64,000 nt of DNA from Pseudidiomarina tainanensis (GTDB taxonomy: Bacteria; Pseudomonadota; Gammaproteobacteria; Enterobacterales; Alteromonadaceae). The position numbers were made by a program, and so were the translations under genes. Numbering within the stretch: position 1 is the stretch's first letter; the number at the start of each line of letters is the position of its first letter. Positions 48,329-57,729 of the stretch are shown here, one piece after another. The notes under the pieces are model-generated. The model was not told where the DNA came from and made no database searches. It saw nothing but the letters and a program-made list of their open reading frames with translations. Location: assembly GCF_004214835.1 (NCBI RefSeq), contig NZ_PIQJ01000001.1, positions 1,240,001 through 1,304,000 on the forward strand, written 5' to 3'.

Positions 48329-50077
48329 TTAATGCCCTACTGCAATACCCTCACGACGTGGATCTGCGCCTCCATAAAGGGTCCCGTCGCTCAACAAACT
48401 AATGCCATGTAAGCCACTATTTAAGTCTTGAACTTTCACTTCATGACCGCGTTGACGCAATGTATCTGCCAGTTGCTCGATGGCTGTGCCCCGTTCTAAA
48501 CTCGTCACACCGTTCAGGTTTGTCACATGTGGCAGATCGATAGCGGCTTGCATATCAAGATTCCAATCCAGCAAACCGACAAGCGTTTGTGCAACATAAT
48601 TAATAATACGTGCACCACCTGGCGAACCAACCGCATGGATAGGCTCTCCAGCGGCATTGAAAATCATCATTGGTGACATTGAACTACGCGGACGTTTGCC
48701 GGCTTCAACACGGTTAGCAACCAGTTCTCCGTTCACCTCAGGGACGATTGAGAAGTCGGTTAATTGGTTATTCAATAAGAAGCCCGCAGCCATCACACCT
48801 GAGCCAAAGCCCATTTCGATACTGGAAGTCATCGAAAATACGTTACCTTCAGCATCGACAATAGTTACATGCGTGGTATTTGGGAATTCCGGCGATTGAT
48901 CGTTCGCATAACTATATTGAGAAAATACGCCAGCTTGCGCTTTACCCATATCACGAGTCTGGATCAGTGCTGCCCGTTCACGCAGATAATTTTTGTTTAA
49001 TAGTTCGGTTACTGGTACATCAACAAAGTCGCTATCTGCAATGTAACGATTACGATCGGCGAACGCTAACCGCGAAGCTTGAGTGAAATGATGAACGGCA
49101 TTTTCTGAATTAACTTCCCACTCGTTGACTGGAAAGTTCTCGAGAATTCCTAATATTTGTAATACCGTAAGGCCACCGGAACTTGGTGGTCCCATACCAC
49201 ACACTTCATAAACCCGATATTCAGCACACACTGGCTCGCGAATGATTGCGTCATAACTTGCGAGATCATCCAATGTTAGCTTGCCGGGATTAATGCTCGA
49301 GTTTTGTACTGCTGACACAATCTCCTTCGCAATATCGCCGCGATAAAAAGCATCAGCACCTTGCTCAGCAATCACTTTTAACGTTTGCGCGTACTCTCGG
49401 TTTTGCTTAAGTGAACCTGCTTGTAACGCTTGTCCATTTGGGTAGAAATAGGCATTGCCTGGTGCCATTTCTAATAAACCTGGACTGAGCTTTAATTCCA
49501 GTAATTTTTGTAACCGTTCACCAACCACAAAGCCCTGCTCTGCACGATCGATAGTTTCTGCAAATAACTCAGACCAAGCTAAGTTGCCCCAGCGTTGATG
49601 CGCCATTTCCAAGCCACGTAATATCCCCGGTGTTCCGACCGAGCGCCCGCCCGTCACCGCATCCATAAATTGTTTCGGTGGTTTACCTTGAGCATCTAAA
49701 AATAGCTCTGGTGTCGCAGCAAGTGGCGCCGTTTCACGCGCATCAATCGTATAAAGCTTTTGCTCGTCGGCATCCCAATAAAGCATAAAGCCACCACCAC
49801 CAAGGCCAGATGATTGGGGCTCAGTTAAAGTCAGCATCGCTTGCACGGCTACCGCGGCATCAATCGCACTGCCACCTGCAGCTAACACGGTTTCACCTGC
49901 TTTCGCAGCGGCCGGGGTGGCGGCTGCGACCATATAGTTCGAAGCACTCACGCCTGATTTTTCAACAAATCCAGTCGAAGCTTCGGGGTCAAGGGCGGTG
50001 GTTTTGTCGACGTTAGTCGGGGCAACATCGCTACACGCTGAAATAGCGACGGCAGCGAACAACATCAAATAGCGCAT
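48329..50077 (-). CDS. ggt: Gamma-glutamyltransferase (lipoprotein form)
   Basis: 582 residues. The signal ends in ISAC, so a lipid anchor at Cys15 is likely instead of free periplasmic secretion. GGT motifs include GGSAIDAAVAVQAMLTLTEP, SSGLGGGGFMLYWD and the small-subunit start NTTHVTIVDAEGNVFSMTSS, with the nucleophilic Thr at the autocleavage site. GSPGGARIINYVAQ follows. It cleaves glutathione and other gamma-glutamyl compounds. I chose the ATG at 50077 because AGGA lies 8 bases upstream and the lipoprotein signal starts there; the frame runs further upstream. It adds to the peptide-degrading set of this window. Confidence 0.93.
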   Translation of the reverse strand: MRYLMLFAAVAISACSDVAPTNVDKTTALDPEASTGFVEKSGVSASNYMVAAATPAAAKAGETVLAAGGSAIDAAVAVQAMLTLTEPQSSGLGGGGFMLYWDADEQKLYTIDARETAPLAATPELFLDAQGKPPKQFMDAVTGGRSVGTPGILRGLEMAHQRWGNLAWSELFAETIDRAEQGFVVGERLQKLLELKLSPGLLEMAPGNAYFYPNGQALQAGSLKQNREYAQTLKVIAEQGADAFYRGDIAKEIVSAVQNSSINPGKLTLDDLASYDAIIREPVCAEYRVYEVCGMGPPSSGGLTVLQILGILENFPVNEWEVNSENAVHHFTQASRLAFADRNRYIADSDFVDVPVTELLNKNYLRERAALIQTRDMGKAQAGVFSQYSYANDQSPEFPNTTHVTIVDAEGNVFSMTSSIEMGFGSGVMAAGFLLNNQLTDFSIVPEVNGELVANRVEAGKRPRSSMSPMMIFNAAGEPIHAVGSPGGARIINYVAQTLVGLLDWNLDMQAAIDLPHVTNLNGVTSLERGTAIEQLADTLRQRGHEVKVQDLNSGLHGISLLSDGTLYGGADPRREGIAVGH

Positions 50078-50188
50078 GGTTATTATCCTAATTAAGCGAA
50101 ATCTCGGCTGCTTTCGGTTTACAGCCACGCGAATAACAACTTATCATACGGGTTCAAACCGTTCAGAACAATCATAAAAAGGTCGCAT

Positions 50189-50785
50189 ATGTCGGAGCGA
50201 ATTCAAGTTATCATTTGCGCAACAATTATTGCCGTCATTGCCATCTGGTTGCCGTTTTATCAAGCTGAAACGAGTTCGCTTCTCGACCAATATGACTATT
50301 ATGCTCAGGTTATTTGGCAAGAACCATGGCGCTTTTTTACGGCCCATATATTCCACCTTGACACGACTCATGCGGTTACCAATGCTATCGCTTTGGTTAT
50401 CGTGACGGTTTTCTTTGCGCACCACTACACCGTGCGCACTTGGTTCAACGCCGTGATTGTTATTATGGTTATTTGTACCACGGTTGTATGGCTACTTGGC
50501 ACACCCGAGCGTTTTGTTGGTTTATCCGCACTTATCCATGGTTTATTGCTTACGAGCTTATTACTTGAATGGTCGCAACAGAATTACGCTCGAACCGACT
50601 GGTTGTCGCCGCTTGTTATTGGTTTACTCGTATTGAAGGTTTTACTAGAAATGATGGGGGCAATGCACAGTGCAATATTACTTAGTGCCGGCAGCGACTA
50701 TGGTTATATACATCTAGCTGGGCTTGCGGGCGGCATTATCGCGTGGCGCCTTCACCGAAAGCGTTTGGCCTCGCTCACCGCGTAA
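50189..50785 (+). CDS. rrtA: Rhombosortase-like rhomboid protease
   Basis: 198 residues with about six transmembrane helices. HIFHLDTTHAVTNAIAL matches the rhomboid loop and helix 2. GLSALIHGLL carries the catalytic Ser113, with Ala instead of Gly after it and His117. His175 (YGYIHLAGLAGG) is the second catalytic residue. The compact size and GLSxxxHG pattern fit rhombosortase, which cleaves GlyGly-CTERM proteins before surface attachment. No protein in this window ends with a GlyGly-CTERM tail. AAGG stands 8 bases before the ATG. It is convergent with comEA across a tandem-repeat spacer. Confidence 0.8.
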   Translation: MSERIQVIICATIIAVIAIWLPFYQAETSSLLDQYDYYAQVIWQEPWRFFTAHIFHLDTTHAVTNAIALVIVTVFFAHHYTVRTWFNAVIVIMVICTTVVWLLGTPERFVGLSALIHGLLLTSLLLEWSQQNYARTDWLSPLVIGLLVLKVLLEMMGAMHSAILLSAGSDYGYIHLAGLAGGIIAWRLHRKRLASLTA

Positions 50786-50806
50786 CCGAGACCACCCGCT
50801 AACCAT

Positions 50807-50860
50807 TAATATCTAATAGCTAATATCTAATAGCTAATATCTAATAGCTAATATCTAATA
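50807..50860. repeat. Tandem repeat, 14-base unit, about 3.9 copies
   Basis: The unit TAATATCTAATAGC occurs three times without change (50807-50820, 50821-50834, 50835-50848) and a fourth time through 12 of 14 bases (50849-50860). It fills most of the 87-base spacer between the convergent rrtA and comEA genes. Exact copies suggest recent slippage expansion. It has no spacers, so it is not a CRISPR. Confidence 0.95.
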
Positions 50861-50872
50861 TCGCTCTTGCTC

Positions 50873-51175
50873 TTAAAGCACAATGCGATCTTTATTCAGC
50901 TCCAGCATACGCGGCCCAATGCCTTTCACCTGCATCAACTGATTAATATCACTAAATTGCCCCAATTCTTCACGAAGTTTGACGATATCTTTAGCCCGCT
51001 TAATACCTACGCCCGTCAATGCATAGGCTAATTGCTCTGCATCGGCCGTATTAATATTAATTGAAGCGCTCTGGCTTGCTGCTTGCAGAGGCGCCACAAC
51101 CGGAGCTGCATGCAATGGTGAGAGCATCACCAGAGGCGCAAGCATTGATGTGAAAATCAGTGTTTTCCGTAACAT
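50873..51175 (-). CDS. comEA: ComEA-family helix-hairpin-helix DNA-binding protein
   Basis: 100 residues with a Sec signal peptide (cleavage near LHA-APV, residue 23). Two helix-hairpin-helix motifs follow: ININTADAEQLAYALTGVGI and INQLMQVKGIGPRMLELN. Exported ComEA proteins bind DNA in the periplasm during natural transformation. It lies downstream of pyrF on the same strand, with a hairpin in the 131-base gap. Confidence 0.9.
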   Translation of the reverse strand: MLRKTLIFTSMLAPLVMLSPLHAAPVVAPLQAASQSASININTADAEQLAYALTGVGIKRAKDIVKLREELGQFSDINQLMQVKGIGPRMLELNKDRIVL

Positions 51176-51232
51176 AAACTCTCCTCAGTAATTTAAGTTC
51201 ATTGGCACCCGTGTTTACCGGTACCTAAAGCA

Positions 51233-51253
51233 TCCCCAGAGCGCGTCTGGGGA
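51233..51253. terminator. Hairpin between pyrF and comEA, possible terminator
   Basis: TCCCCAGA-GCGCG-TCTGGGGA is a perfect 8-bp stem with a 5-base loop, 54 bases after the pyrF stop. No strong T-tract follows on either strand, so termination would be weak or Rho-assisted. Confidence 0.4.
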
Positions 51254-51306
51254 CATATGAGAGAGTTTAGAAGGAGTCGCTAACGAGCGCGACGAATTAA
51301 AGCGGA

Positions 51307-52005
51307 TTAAGCTGTCAGCGATAACTGTATTTGCTTTAATGCGGCCACCGGATCCGTCGCTTGCGTAATTGGACGACCAATGACTAACACCTCAATGCCC
51401 AAAGCGGCGGCTTCCGGCGGGGTCATGATGCGACGTTGATCACCTTGTTCGGCTCCCACCGGCCGAATGCCAGGTGTCACTCTCAAGAAGCCTTTTCCGC
51501 ACGCTGCAGCAATCGCTTCAGCTTCCCATGCTGAACATACAACGCCATCAAGACCTGCTGATTTGGTTAATTGCGCGAGTTTAATCACATGCTCAGCCGG
51601 CGAGGTATCAATGCCAACTTCACGTAAATCCTCTGCCGTCATACTGGTTAATACCGTTACGGCAATAACATAGGGACGATTGGGCATATTAGCTACGGCA
51701 TCACGCGCAGCCTCAAGCATACGCCGCCCGCCGCTTGCATGAACGTTGACCATCCATACACCTAATTCTGCTGCAGCACGAACGGCTTTATTCACTGTCG
51801 TCGGAATATCGTGAAACTTAAGATCGAGAAAGACCTTAAAGCCACGTTTAACAAGCTCTCGAACAAAATCAGGCCCGGCACTGGTAAACAGTTCTTTGCC
51901 AACTTTGAGACCACACTGCTCTGGTGATAATTGATTAATCAACGGCCATGCTGATTTTGCATCTGCGTAATCTAGAGCGACAAATATGAGTGATTGCTGA
52001 GTCAT
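51307..52005 (-). CDS. pyrF: Orotidine 5'-phosphate decarboxylase
   Basis: 232 residues. The catalytic Asp-Lys-Asp set lies in [13 protein letters not shown]. Phosphate-binding motifs include VTPGIRP near the C-terminus and [11 protein letters not shown]. It catalyses the last step of UMP synthesis. The start codon directly abuts the lapB stop, as in the E. coli lapA-lapB-pyrF unit. Confidence 0.97.
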   Translation of the reverse strand: MTQQSLIFVALDYADAKSAWPLINQLSPEQCGLKVGKELFTSAGPDFVRELVKRGFKVFLDLKFHDIPTTVNKAVRAAAELGVWMVNVHASGGRRMLEAARDAVANMPNRPYVIAVTVLTSMTAEDLREVGIDTSPAEHVIKLAQLTKSAGLDGVVCSAWEAEAIAAACGKGFLRVTPGIRPVGAEQGDQRRIMTPPEAAALGIEVLVIGRPITQATDPVAALKQIQLSLTA

Positions 52006-53163
52006 CTATTCTCCATCCAACCCAATAATAGGCTTAATTTCACCCCACGTGCGGCATGACGGACAATGCCAATACAGGGTACTTCCAGAAAAACCACAAT
52101 GACGGCAACGATATTTCGGCCGCTGTTGCATTTGTTGTTGCACCATTCGTTGCAACATTTTGAGGCTGTCACGTGCCTTACCAACATCGGCAGCTCGGAT
52201 ATGAAAATCCATCAGCTTATGGAAGCCTTTCATGGTCGGATTTTCTAATAAGGTGTTTTGAACAAACTGCTCCGCTGCTTCAACGCCATTTTCACGGGCA
52301 ATCATTTCTGACAACATCACGGCCGCCGAGGTTGAGTGCGCAGATTTGACGCACTGATGCAAGAATTGAATCAGTCCACCAATATCCTGTAATTCATCAA
52401 AACAGGCCTTTATAAGTGGTAACGCTTCGCTGATAAACTCGGCGTCTTCGTCAAGAATCCCAACCAATATCTTTTGTGCTTTACGATATAACCCTTGGTT
52501 ATACCACATGCGTCCCAATGCAAGAGCTGCACGCACACAATCCGGATCATGCTGGCGCGCCTTTAAATAGTACTTTTCAGTATGCTCCGTTTCGTTTTGA
52601 CGCTCAGCTAGCTCACAGTACAATTGTGCGACCAACAGTTCCGCACTGCGATCATAACGCATTAACTTCAAAGCGACTTTGATTGCCTTGTCCCATTCAT
52701 GGGTCGATTCATATAATTCCAGTAAATGTCGCTGGCAGGCTTCACGAAACTGCTTATCGTTGTGCAATGCCAATAACATTTCTTCGGCACGGTCATAAAT
52801 GCCAGCAGCCAGATAGTCGAGCCCTAACTCGAACATCGCTTGGCGTCTATCTTGCTCGCTAATCGTTGGTCGTGAAGTAAGGTTTTGGTGGATTTTAATT
52901 GCCCGATCGAGTTCACCACGACGGCGGAAGAGTTTACCTAGTGCCCAGTGCGTTTCTAGCGTATCGGAATCGACGTCGAGTAATTCTATAAATAGATCAA
53001 CCGCTTTGTCGGGTTGATCGGAAAGCAATAAGTGCAAACCGGTAACGTATTGACGAGAAAACTGTTCTTGTTCTTGCCGATTTTCGTTACGAACACTGTT
53101 ACGCCCCATGAACCAGCCATAGGCAGCAGCAACCGGAAGTAACAGAAACAGTAATTCTAACAT
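52006..53163 (-). CDS. lapB: Lipopolysaccharide assembly protein LapB (YciM)
   Basis: 385 residues. One N-terminal membrane helix (MLELLFLLLPVAAAYGWFMG) precedes about nine TPR repeats. A C-terminal rubredoxin-like knuckle has CRHCG and CPSCR. LapB recruits FtsH to degrade LpxC and so balances LPS synthesis; YejM/PbgA, encoded at 13.3 kb, opposes it. The start shares one base with the lapA stop (TAATG), and pyrF follows without a gap. Confidence 0.95.
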   Translation of the reverse strand: MLELLFLLLPVAAAYGWFMGRNSVRNENRQEQEQFSRQYVTGLHLLLSDQPDKAVDLFIELLDVDSDTLETHWALGKLFRRRGELDRAIKIHQNLTSRPTISEQDRRQAMFELGLDYLAAGIYDRAEEMLLALHNDKQFREACQRHLLELYESTHEWDKAIKVALKLMRYDRSAELLVAQLYCELAERQNETEHTEKYYLKARQHDPDCVRAALALGRMWYNQGLYRKAQKILVGILDEDAEFISEALPLIKACFDELQDIGGLIQFLHQCVKSAHSTSAAVMLSEMIARENGVEAAEQFVQNTLLENPTMKGFHKLMDFHIRAADVGKARDSLKMLQRMVQQQMQQRPKYRCRHCGFSGSTLYWHCPSCRTWGEIKPIIGLDGE

Positions 53164-53423
53164 TAAGCCGAGCTCTTAGAATTCACCAATTGTTTTTTCA
53201 ATTTGCGTACATCGCGACGTAGCATCCATTGCGCGCCCAGCATACTTAACAGGCCAATGATGAAGCCTACCGCTAAAAATACCGCAGTTAATGTAGCCAC
53301 ACTGATTTGTTGTTGCGCGACAATAAAATCAACCGCAATCACTTGCTTATTCAACGCACCAAAAGCAACGGCTATCAGGAATAAAACTATTAAAGGAAGG
53401 CTAACAAAAATGAATCGAATCAT
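53163..53423 (-). CDS. lapA: Lipopolysaccharide assembly protein LapA
   Basis: 86 residues with two transmembrane helices (about 5-25 and 42-65) and a basic, coiled-coil C-terminus (LRRDVRKLKKQLVNSK). I chose the ATG at 53423 because AGGA lies 6 bases upstream; the frame extends further but into the ihfB terminator region. It overlaps lapB by one base. It partners LapB in LPS assembly. Confidence 0.92.
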   Translation of the reverse strand: MIRFIFVSLPLIVLFLIAVAFGALNKQVIAVDFIVAQQQISVATLTAVFLAVGFIIGLLSMLGAQWMLRRDVRKLKKQLVNSKSSA

Positions 53424-53446
53424 ATTCTTTCCTGTCTTGCGCATAT

Positions 53447-53480
53447 AAAAAAACGGCATGCTTACTATAGCATGCCGTTT
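53447..53480 (-). terminator. Rho-independent terminator after ihfB
   Basis: AAACGGCATGC pairs perfectly with GCATGCCGTTT (11 bp, 8-base loop); on the minus strand a T7 run follows. It starts 20 bases after the ihfB stop and ends only 24 bases before the lapA ATG, leaving almost no room for a separate lapA promoter. Confidence 0.92.
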
Positions 53481-53499
53481 TCGTTAACTCGACGTTAAA

Positions 53500-53784
53500 T
53501 TATCCGAGATTATCAACCCGCTCTCGCAGCTCTTTACCCGGTTTGAAGTGCGGTACATGTTTAGCTTCAAGCTGCACTTTTTCACCGGTTTTCGGATTTC
53601 GCCCTTCACGTGGAGCTCGATAATGCAGTGAAAAACTACCGAAGCCACGTATTTCAATACGTCCACCAGAGGCCATATATTGCGCCATCTGTTCGATTAG
53701 TTCTTTCACCGCATCTTCAACCTGACGCGGAGAAAGCTCTGGGTACAACTTCGTTAACTGGGTAATCAGTTCCGATTTTGTCAT
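53500..53784 (-). CDS. ihfB: Integration host factor beta subunit
   Basis: 94 residues, exactly as in E. coli IHF-beta. It starts [18 protein letters not shown] and has [35 protein letters not shown] and the arm Pro that bends DNA. I chose the ATG at 53784 because GAGGAG lies 7 bases upstream; the preceding GTG is less likely. It follows rpsA by 52 bases, as in E. coli. Confidence 0.96.
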   Translation of the reverse strand: MTKSELITQLTKLYPELSPRQVEDAVKELIEQMAQYMASGGRIEIRGFGSFSLHYRAPREGRNPKTGEKVQLEAKHVPHFKPGKELRERVDNLG

Positions 53785-53836
53785 CACATGCTCCTCTACA
53801 AATGCGTCAATGCATCAAGCCCACGTTCAGCTTATT

Positions 53837-55513
53837 TTAGTCGTCGCTCTTAGCCGCTTTGAAGGCTTCAGCCATTGCGTTTGTGAAGTCAGCTTCGTCT
53901 TGTTGCTTGTTCACAGACTCAAGAGCTTCTTTCTCTTCAACTTCGTCTTTCGCGCGAATTGACAGGCTCAAGGTACGGTTTTTACGGTCTACGCCCATGA
54001 AACGAGCTTCAACTTCGTCGCCTACTTTCAATTCAGTGGTAGCGTCTTCAACGCGATCACGTGAAATGTCAGCTACGCGAATGTAACCTTCAACACTATC
54101 AGCTAGCTCAACTTTAGCGCCTTTAGCATCAACTTCGATGACCTTACCTTTAACAATAGCACCTTTTTTGTTAGCTGCTAGGTAATTGTTAAACGGATCT
54201 TCTTCAAGTTGTTTGATACCCAAAGAAATACGCTCACGCTCAGCATCAACTTGTAATACCACAGCAGTAACTTCTTCGCCTTTCTTGAAGTCACGAACCG
54301 CTTCTTCACCAGTTGCGTTCCAGCTAATGTCTGACAAGTGAACCAAACCGTCGATGCCGCCATCAAGACCGATGAAGATACCGAAGTCAGTGATTGACTT
54401 GATCTTGCCTGATACTTTATCGCCCTTGTTGAAGTTCTTCGCGAACTCTTCCCATGGGTTAGCTTTACACTGTTTCAGGCCAAGTGAAATACGACGACGT
54501 TCTTCGTCGATTTCGAGAACCATAACTTCAACAACGTCATCCAAGTTAACAACTTTAGAAGGATGTACGTTCTTGTTGGTCCAATCCATTTCAGAAACGT
54601 GAACCAAACCTTCAACGCCTTCTTCGATTTCAACGAAGCAACCGTAGTCAGTTAAGTTGGTTACGCGACCAGTCAAACGATGACCTTCTGGGTAACGTGC
54701 TGCGATATCAGCCCATGGATCAGCACCCAACTGCTTCAGACCCAACGATACGCGAGTACGGTCACGATCAAACTTCAATACTTTCACGTTGATTTCGTCA
54801 CCAACGTTCACAACTTCGCTTGGGTGCTTCACGCGTTTCCAAGCCATGTCGGTGATGTGCAACAAGCCGTCTACGCCGCCTAAGTCTACGAATGCGCCGT
54901 AATCAGTCAGGTTCTTAACGATACCTTTAACTTCTTGGCCTTCTTGTAGGTTCTCAAGCAACTCATCGCGCTCTGCACTGTTCTCAGTTTCAATAACCGC
55001 ACGACGTGAAACAACAACGTTGTTGCGCTTCTGGTCAAGCTTGATAACTTTGAACTCTAATTCTTTGTTTTCGAGGTGCGTGGTTTCACGAACCGGACGA
55101 ACGTCTACCAATGAACCTGGCAAGAACGCACGTACGCCACCCAAATCAACTGTGAAGCCGCCTTTAACTTTACCGCTGATTAAGCCAGTAACAGTTTCTT
55201 GGTCTTCGTATGCTTTCTCAAGCTGCAACCAAGCTTCGTAGCGCTTCGCTTTCTCGCGAGACAGGATAGTTTCACCAAACCCGTCTTCAACCGCGTCCAG
55301 AGCAACGTCGATTTCGTCGCCGACTTGAACTTCAACAACGCCTTCAGCGTTACGGAATTGTTCAACTGGGATAGCACTTTCAGATTTCAGACCGGCGTCA
55401 ACAAGAACAACGTCACGGTTGATAGCTACGATGGTGCCTTTAACGATAGAACCTGGGCGAGTTTCAACCTCTTTGAGGCTTTCTTCAAACAGTTGTGCAA
55501 AATTTTCTGACAT
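53837..55513 (-). CDS. rpsA: 30S ribosomal protein S1
   Basis: 558 residues, close to the 557 of E. coli. Six S1 OB-fold repeats are visible, marked by recurring [19 protein letters not shown] and [20 protein letters not shown] segments. It binds mRNA leaders and unfolds them for initiation. The leader has no Shine-Dalgarno sequence and instead a short hairpin just before the ATG, as expected for S1 autoregulation. It lies in the conserved cmk-rpsA-ihfB unit. Confidence 0.97.
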   Translation of the reverse strand: MSENFAQLFEESLKEVETRPGSIVKGTIVAINRDVVLVDAGLKSESAIPVEQFRNAEGVVEVQVGDEIDVALDAVEDGFGETILSREKAKRYEAWLQLEKAYEDQETVTGLISGKVKGGFTVDLGGVRAFLPGSLVDVRPVRETTHLENKELEFKVIKLDQKRNNVVVSRRAVIETENSAERDELLENLQEGQEVKGIVKNLTDYGAFVDLGGVDGLLHITDMAWKRVKHPSEVVNVGDEINVKVLKFDRDRTRVSLGLKQLGADPWADIAARYPEGHRLTGRVTNLTDYGCFVEIEEGVEGLVHVSEMDWTNKNVHPSKVVNLDDVVEVMVLEIDEERRRISLGLKQCKANPWEEFAKNFNKGDKVSGKIKSITDFGIFIGLDGGIDGLVHLSDISWNATGEEAVRDFKKGEEVTAVVLQVDAERERISLGIKQLEEDPFNNYLAANKKGAIVKGKVIEVDAKGAKVELADSVEGYIRVADISRDRVEDATTELKVGDEVEARFMGVDRKNRTLSLSIRAKDEVEEKEALESVNKQQDEADFTNAMAEAFKAAKSDD

Positions 55514-55518
55514 ATGTG

Positions 55519-55536
55519 TTAACTACTTTTAGTTAA
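55519..55536 (-). promoter_or_regulatory. rpsA leader hairpin without Shine-Dalgarno sequence
   Basis: TTAACTA-CTTT-TAGTTAA (plus-strand notation) is a perfect 7-bp stem ending 6 bases before the rpsA ATG. A further GGTAGCT/AGCTACC hairpin (55616-55634) spans the cmk stop. No GGAG-like sequence lies in the 30 bases upstream of the ATG. In E. coli the rpsA start region also lacks a canonical site and folds into hairpins that mediate S1 autogenous control. The analogy is inferred. Confidence 0.55.
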
Positions 55537-55625
55537 GTACGTCCACCAAGCATTCCCGAATGGCGGGGTTGTTAAATTTGATCTGTTAGCTTTCCTTGCT
55601 ACAGACCCCTAAGCTGGTAGCTCGA

Positions 55626-56327
55626 TTAGCTACCCGTCTCAGATTGAGTTAGTTTGCCGTGGGCAAACTGTAAAATTTGATCAACTACTTCCGTGATGCT
55701 CAAATTCGTTGAATCTATAAATAACGAACCCTCAGCAGCACGCAGTGGCGCAACCGAGCGGTAGGTATCCCGATCATCGCGCTCACGAATTTCGGTGATT
55801 AATTGGTCGATTTTAGCATCGATTCCCTTTTCCTGCAATTGCTCAAAGCGACGACGAGCGCGCTCTTCAGGGCTCGCCGTTAAAAATATTTTCGCTGCAG
55901 CATCAGGAAAAACGACCGTGCCCATATCGCGACCGTCGGCAACTAAGCCTGGCAGTTCTTTAAAAGCCCGTTGGCGGCGTAATAACGCCTCGCGAACACG
56001 CGGCAATGCTGCGACTTTTGATGCCATATTGGCGACATCTTGTGTCCGAATCGTCATCGTCACATCTTCGCCTTCCAAGATGATATGGGTCAGCTCTGGA
56101 TCTTCTTCGACATCAAACTTCACATCCAAAGAACCAGCTAACGCTACCAAGCTTTCTTCATCGTCAGCGGCAAATCCATGATGCAACGCTGCGAGCGCAA
56201 GTACGCGGTAAATAGCGCCGCTGTCGAGTAAATGCCAGCCCAGTTGATCGGCAAGAATTCGACTAACGGTTCCTTTACCCGAGCCGCTTGGGCCATCAAT
56301 CGTGATAACAGGTGTGTTTTTGGTCAT
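55626..56327 (-). CDS. cmk: Cytidylate kinase
   Basis: 233 residues. P-loop GPSGSGKGT near residue 11, [16 protein letters not shown], and [20 protein letters not shown] are typical. It phosphorylates CMP and dCMP. I chose the ATG at 56327 because GAGGA lies 6-7 bases upstream and the protein begins [13 protein letters not shown]; the frame is open 10 codons further. It lies between aroA and rpsA as in E. coli. Confidence 0.96.
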   Translation of the reverse strand: MTKNTPVITIDGPSGSGKGTVSRILADQLGWHLLDSGAIYRVLALAALHHGFAADDEESLVALAGSLDVKFDVEEDPELTHIILEGEDVTMTIRTQDVANMASKVAALPRVREALLRRQRAFKELPGLVADGRDMGTVVFPDAAAKIFLTASPEERARRRFEQLQEKGIDAKIDQLITEIRERDDRDTYRSVAPLRAAEGSLFIDSTNLSITEVVDQILQFAHGKLTQSETGS

Positions 56328-56413
56328 GCGATCCTCTACCAAATAAAAGCGCCGCAATTATACGGATCTGGCAGGAAATTGCACCCTAAATTGGTGAACG
56401 TTCCATGATATCT

Positions 56414-57721
56414 CTATGAAGATTGCGTGATCGCACAAAACTCATCAAAGAACGATGGGTAGGTTTTTGAACAACATTTTGGGTCCAGAATGGTCACACC
56501 AGTACGACTAAAACCCAACAACGCAAAGCTCATGGCCATGCGATGATCGTTGTAAGTTGCTATCTCGGCGTGATTAATTTCGTCTGGCGGAGTCACCGCA
56601 ATCGCATCTTCGGTTTCAACCACATGAGCACCAACTTTGCGTAGCTCAGTTGCCATGGCCTCCAGACGATCCGTTTCTTTAATACGCCAGTTTGCGATGT
56701 TGCGGATATGAGTGGTGCCGCTTGCAAACAAGGCCAGTGTGGCGAACGTCATGGCAGCATCTGGGATGGCATTAAGATCAGCGTCTAAAGCGCGTAGCTC
56801 ACCGCGTTTGACAGTAATCGAATGTGCCTCAATTATTACTTCAGCGCCCATATCAGCTAGGTAATCAGCAAATTTAACATCACCTTGAATACTTTCACTG
56901 CCGACACCATGCACCGTTAAGGGGCCACCACCAAGCGCTGCTGCGGCAAGCCAATAAGATGCCGCGCTTGCATCACCTTCAACCCAGTATTCACCTGGAC
57001 TTTGATATGTTTGCTGCCCTGGAATTAAAAATTCCTGCCGACAAATACGATGCACTTCAATGCCGAAGCGCTTTAACATCGCCAGTGTTAACTCAATATA
57101 CGGCCATGAAACCACGGTACCGGTAAGTTGCAGCACACTGTCCTGTGTTAATAGTGGCAACGCCATCAGCATGGCTGATATATATTGACTCGACGCACTA
57201 CCATCAATACTGAGCATACCGCCCTGTAGACCGCCCTGCACTTCTATTGGCGGATAGCCCTCGTGCTGTAAGCAGTTGAGTTGTGTGCCGCCAGCGCGCA
57301 AGGCATCCACCAATGCCTGCACCGGTCGCTCTTGCATTCGTGCATCACCCGTTAACACACACGCTGTATCGTGCAATGTCGCGCTTAATACGGCAAGTAA
57401 CGGGCGCATTGCGGTGCCAGCATTACCCAAGTCAAGCACCTGTGGTTGCTTTGGCCAATGGCCGCCACAACCGGTAACAGTCATGGTCGTCTCGCTGTCA
57501 GACGCAACATCAATAATAACGCCAAGCTCACTCAATGCTTCAAGCATTCGTTCAGTGTCGTCGCTACGCAATACGTTAGTTAACGTGGTTTTTTGACCGT
57601 CCACACAAAGTGCAGCCATCAATAGCGCACGGTTGGCAATACTTTTCGAACCCGGCAGTGTCACGTCGCCGCGACACTGCTGCAAGTTTTTGAGCGTAAT
57701 TGATGGGGAGCCTGAGGTCAT
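56414..57721 (-). CDS. aroA: 3-phosphoshikimate 1-carboxyvinyltransferase (EPSP synthase)
   Basis: 435 residues. Motifs are LPGSKSIANRALLMAALC, the PEP-site LGNAGTAMRPLLAVL, DGSASSQYISAMLMALPL, and IKETDRLEAMATELRKVGA. It is the sixth step of the shikimate pathway. It starts 8 bases after hisC and precedes cmk. In E. coli serC directly precedes aroA; here hisC lies between them. Confidence 0.96.
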   Translation of the reverse strand: MTSGSPSITLKNLQQCRGDVTLPGSKSIANRALLMAALCVDGQKTTLTNVLRSDDTERMLEALSELGVIIDVASDSETTMTVTGCGGHWPKQPQVLDLGNAGTAMRPLLAVLSATLHDTACVLTGDARMQERPVQALVDALRAGGTQLNCLQHEGYPPIEVQGGLQGGMLSIDGSASSQYISAMLMALPLLTQDSVLQLTGTVVSWPYIELTLAMLKRFGIEVHRICRQEFLIPGQQTYQSPGEYWVEGDASAASYWLAAAALGGGPLTVHGVGSESIQGDVKFADYLADMGAEVIIEAHSITVKRGELRALDADLNAIPDAAMTFATLALFASGTTHIRNIANWRIKETDRLEAMATELRKVGAHVVETEDAIAVTPPDEINHAEIATYNDHRMAMSFALLGFSRTGVTILDPKCCSKTYPSFFDEFCAITQSS

Positions 57722-57729
57722 GTAAGGAG

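Noticed and set aside
50807-50860. Possible CRISPR array
   Set aside because: The units are contiguous with no spacers, and no cas genes are present.
55795-56181. 128-codon frame antisense to cmk
   Set aside because: It lies wholly within a well-conserved kinase gene and has a Ser/Arg-rich shadow composition.
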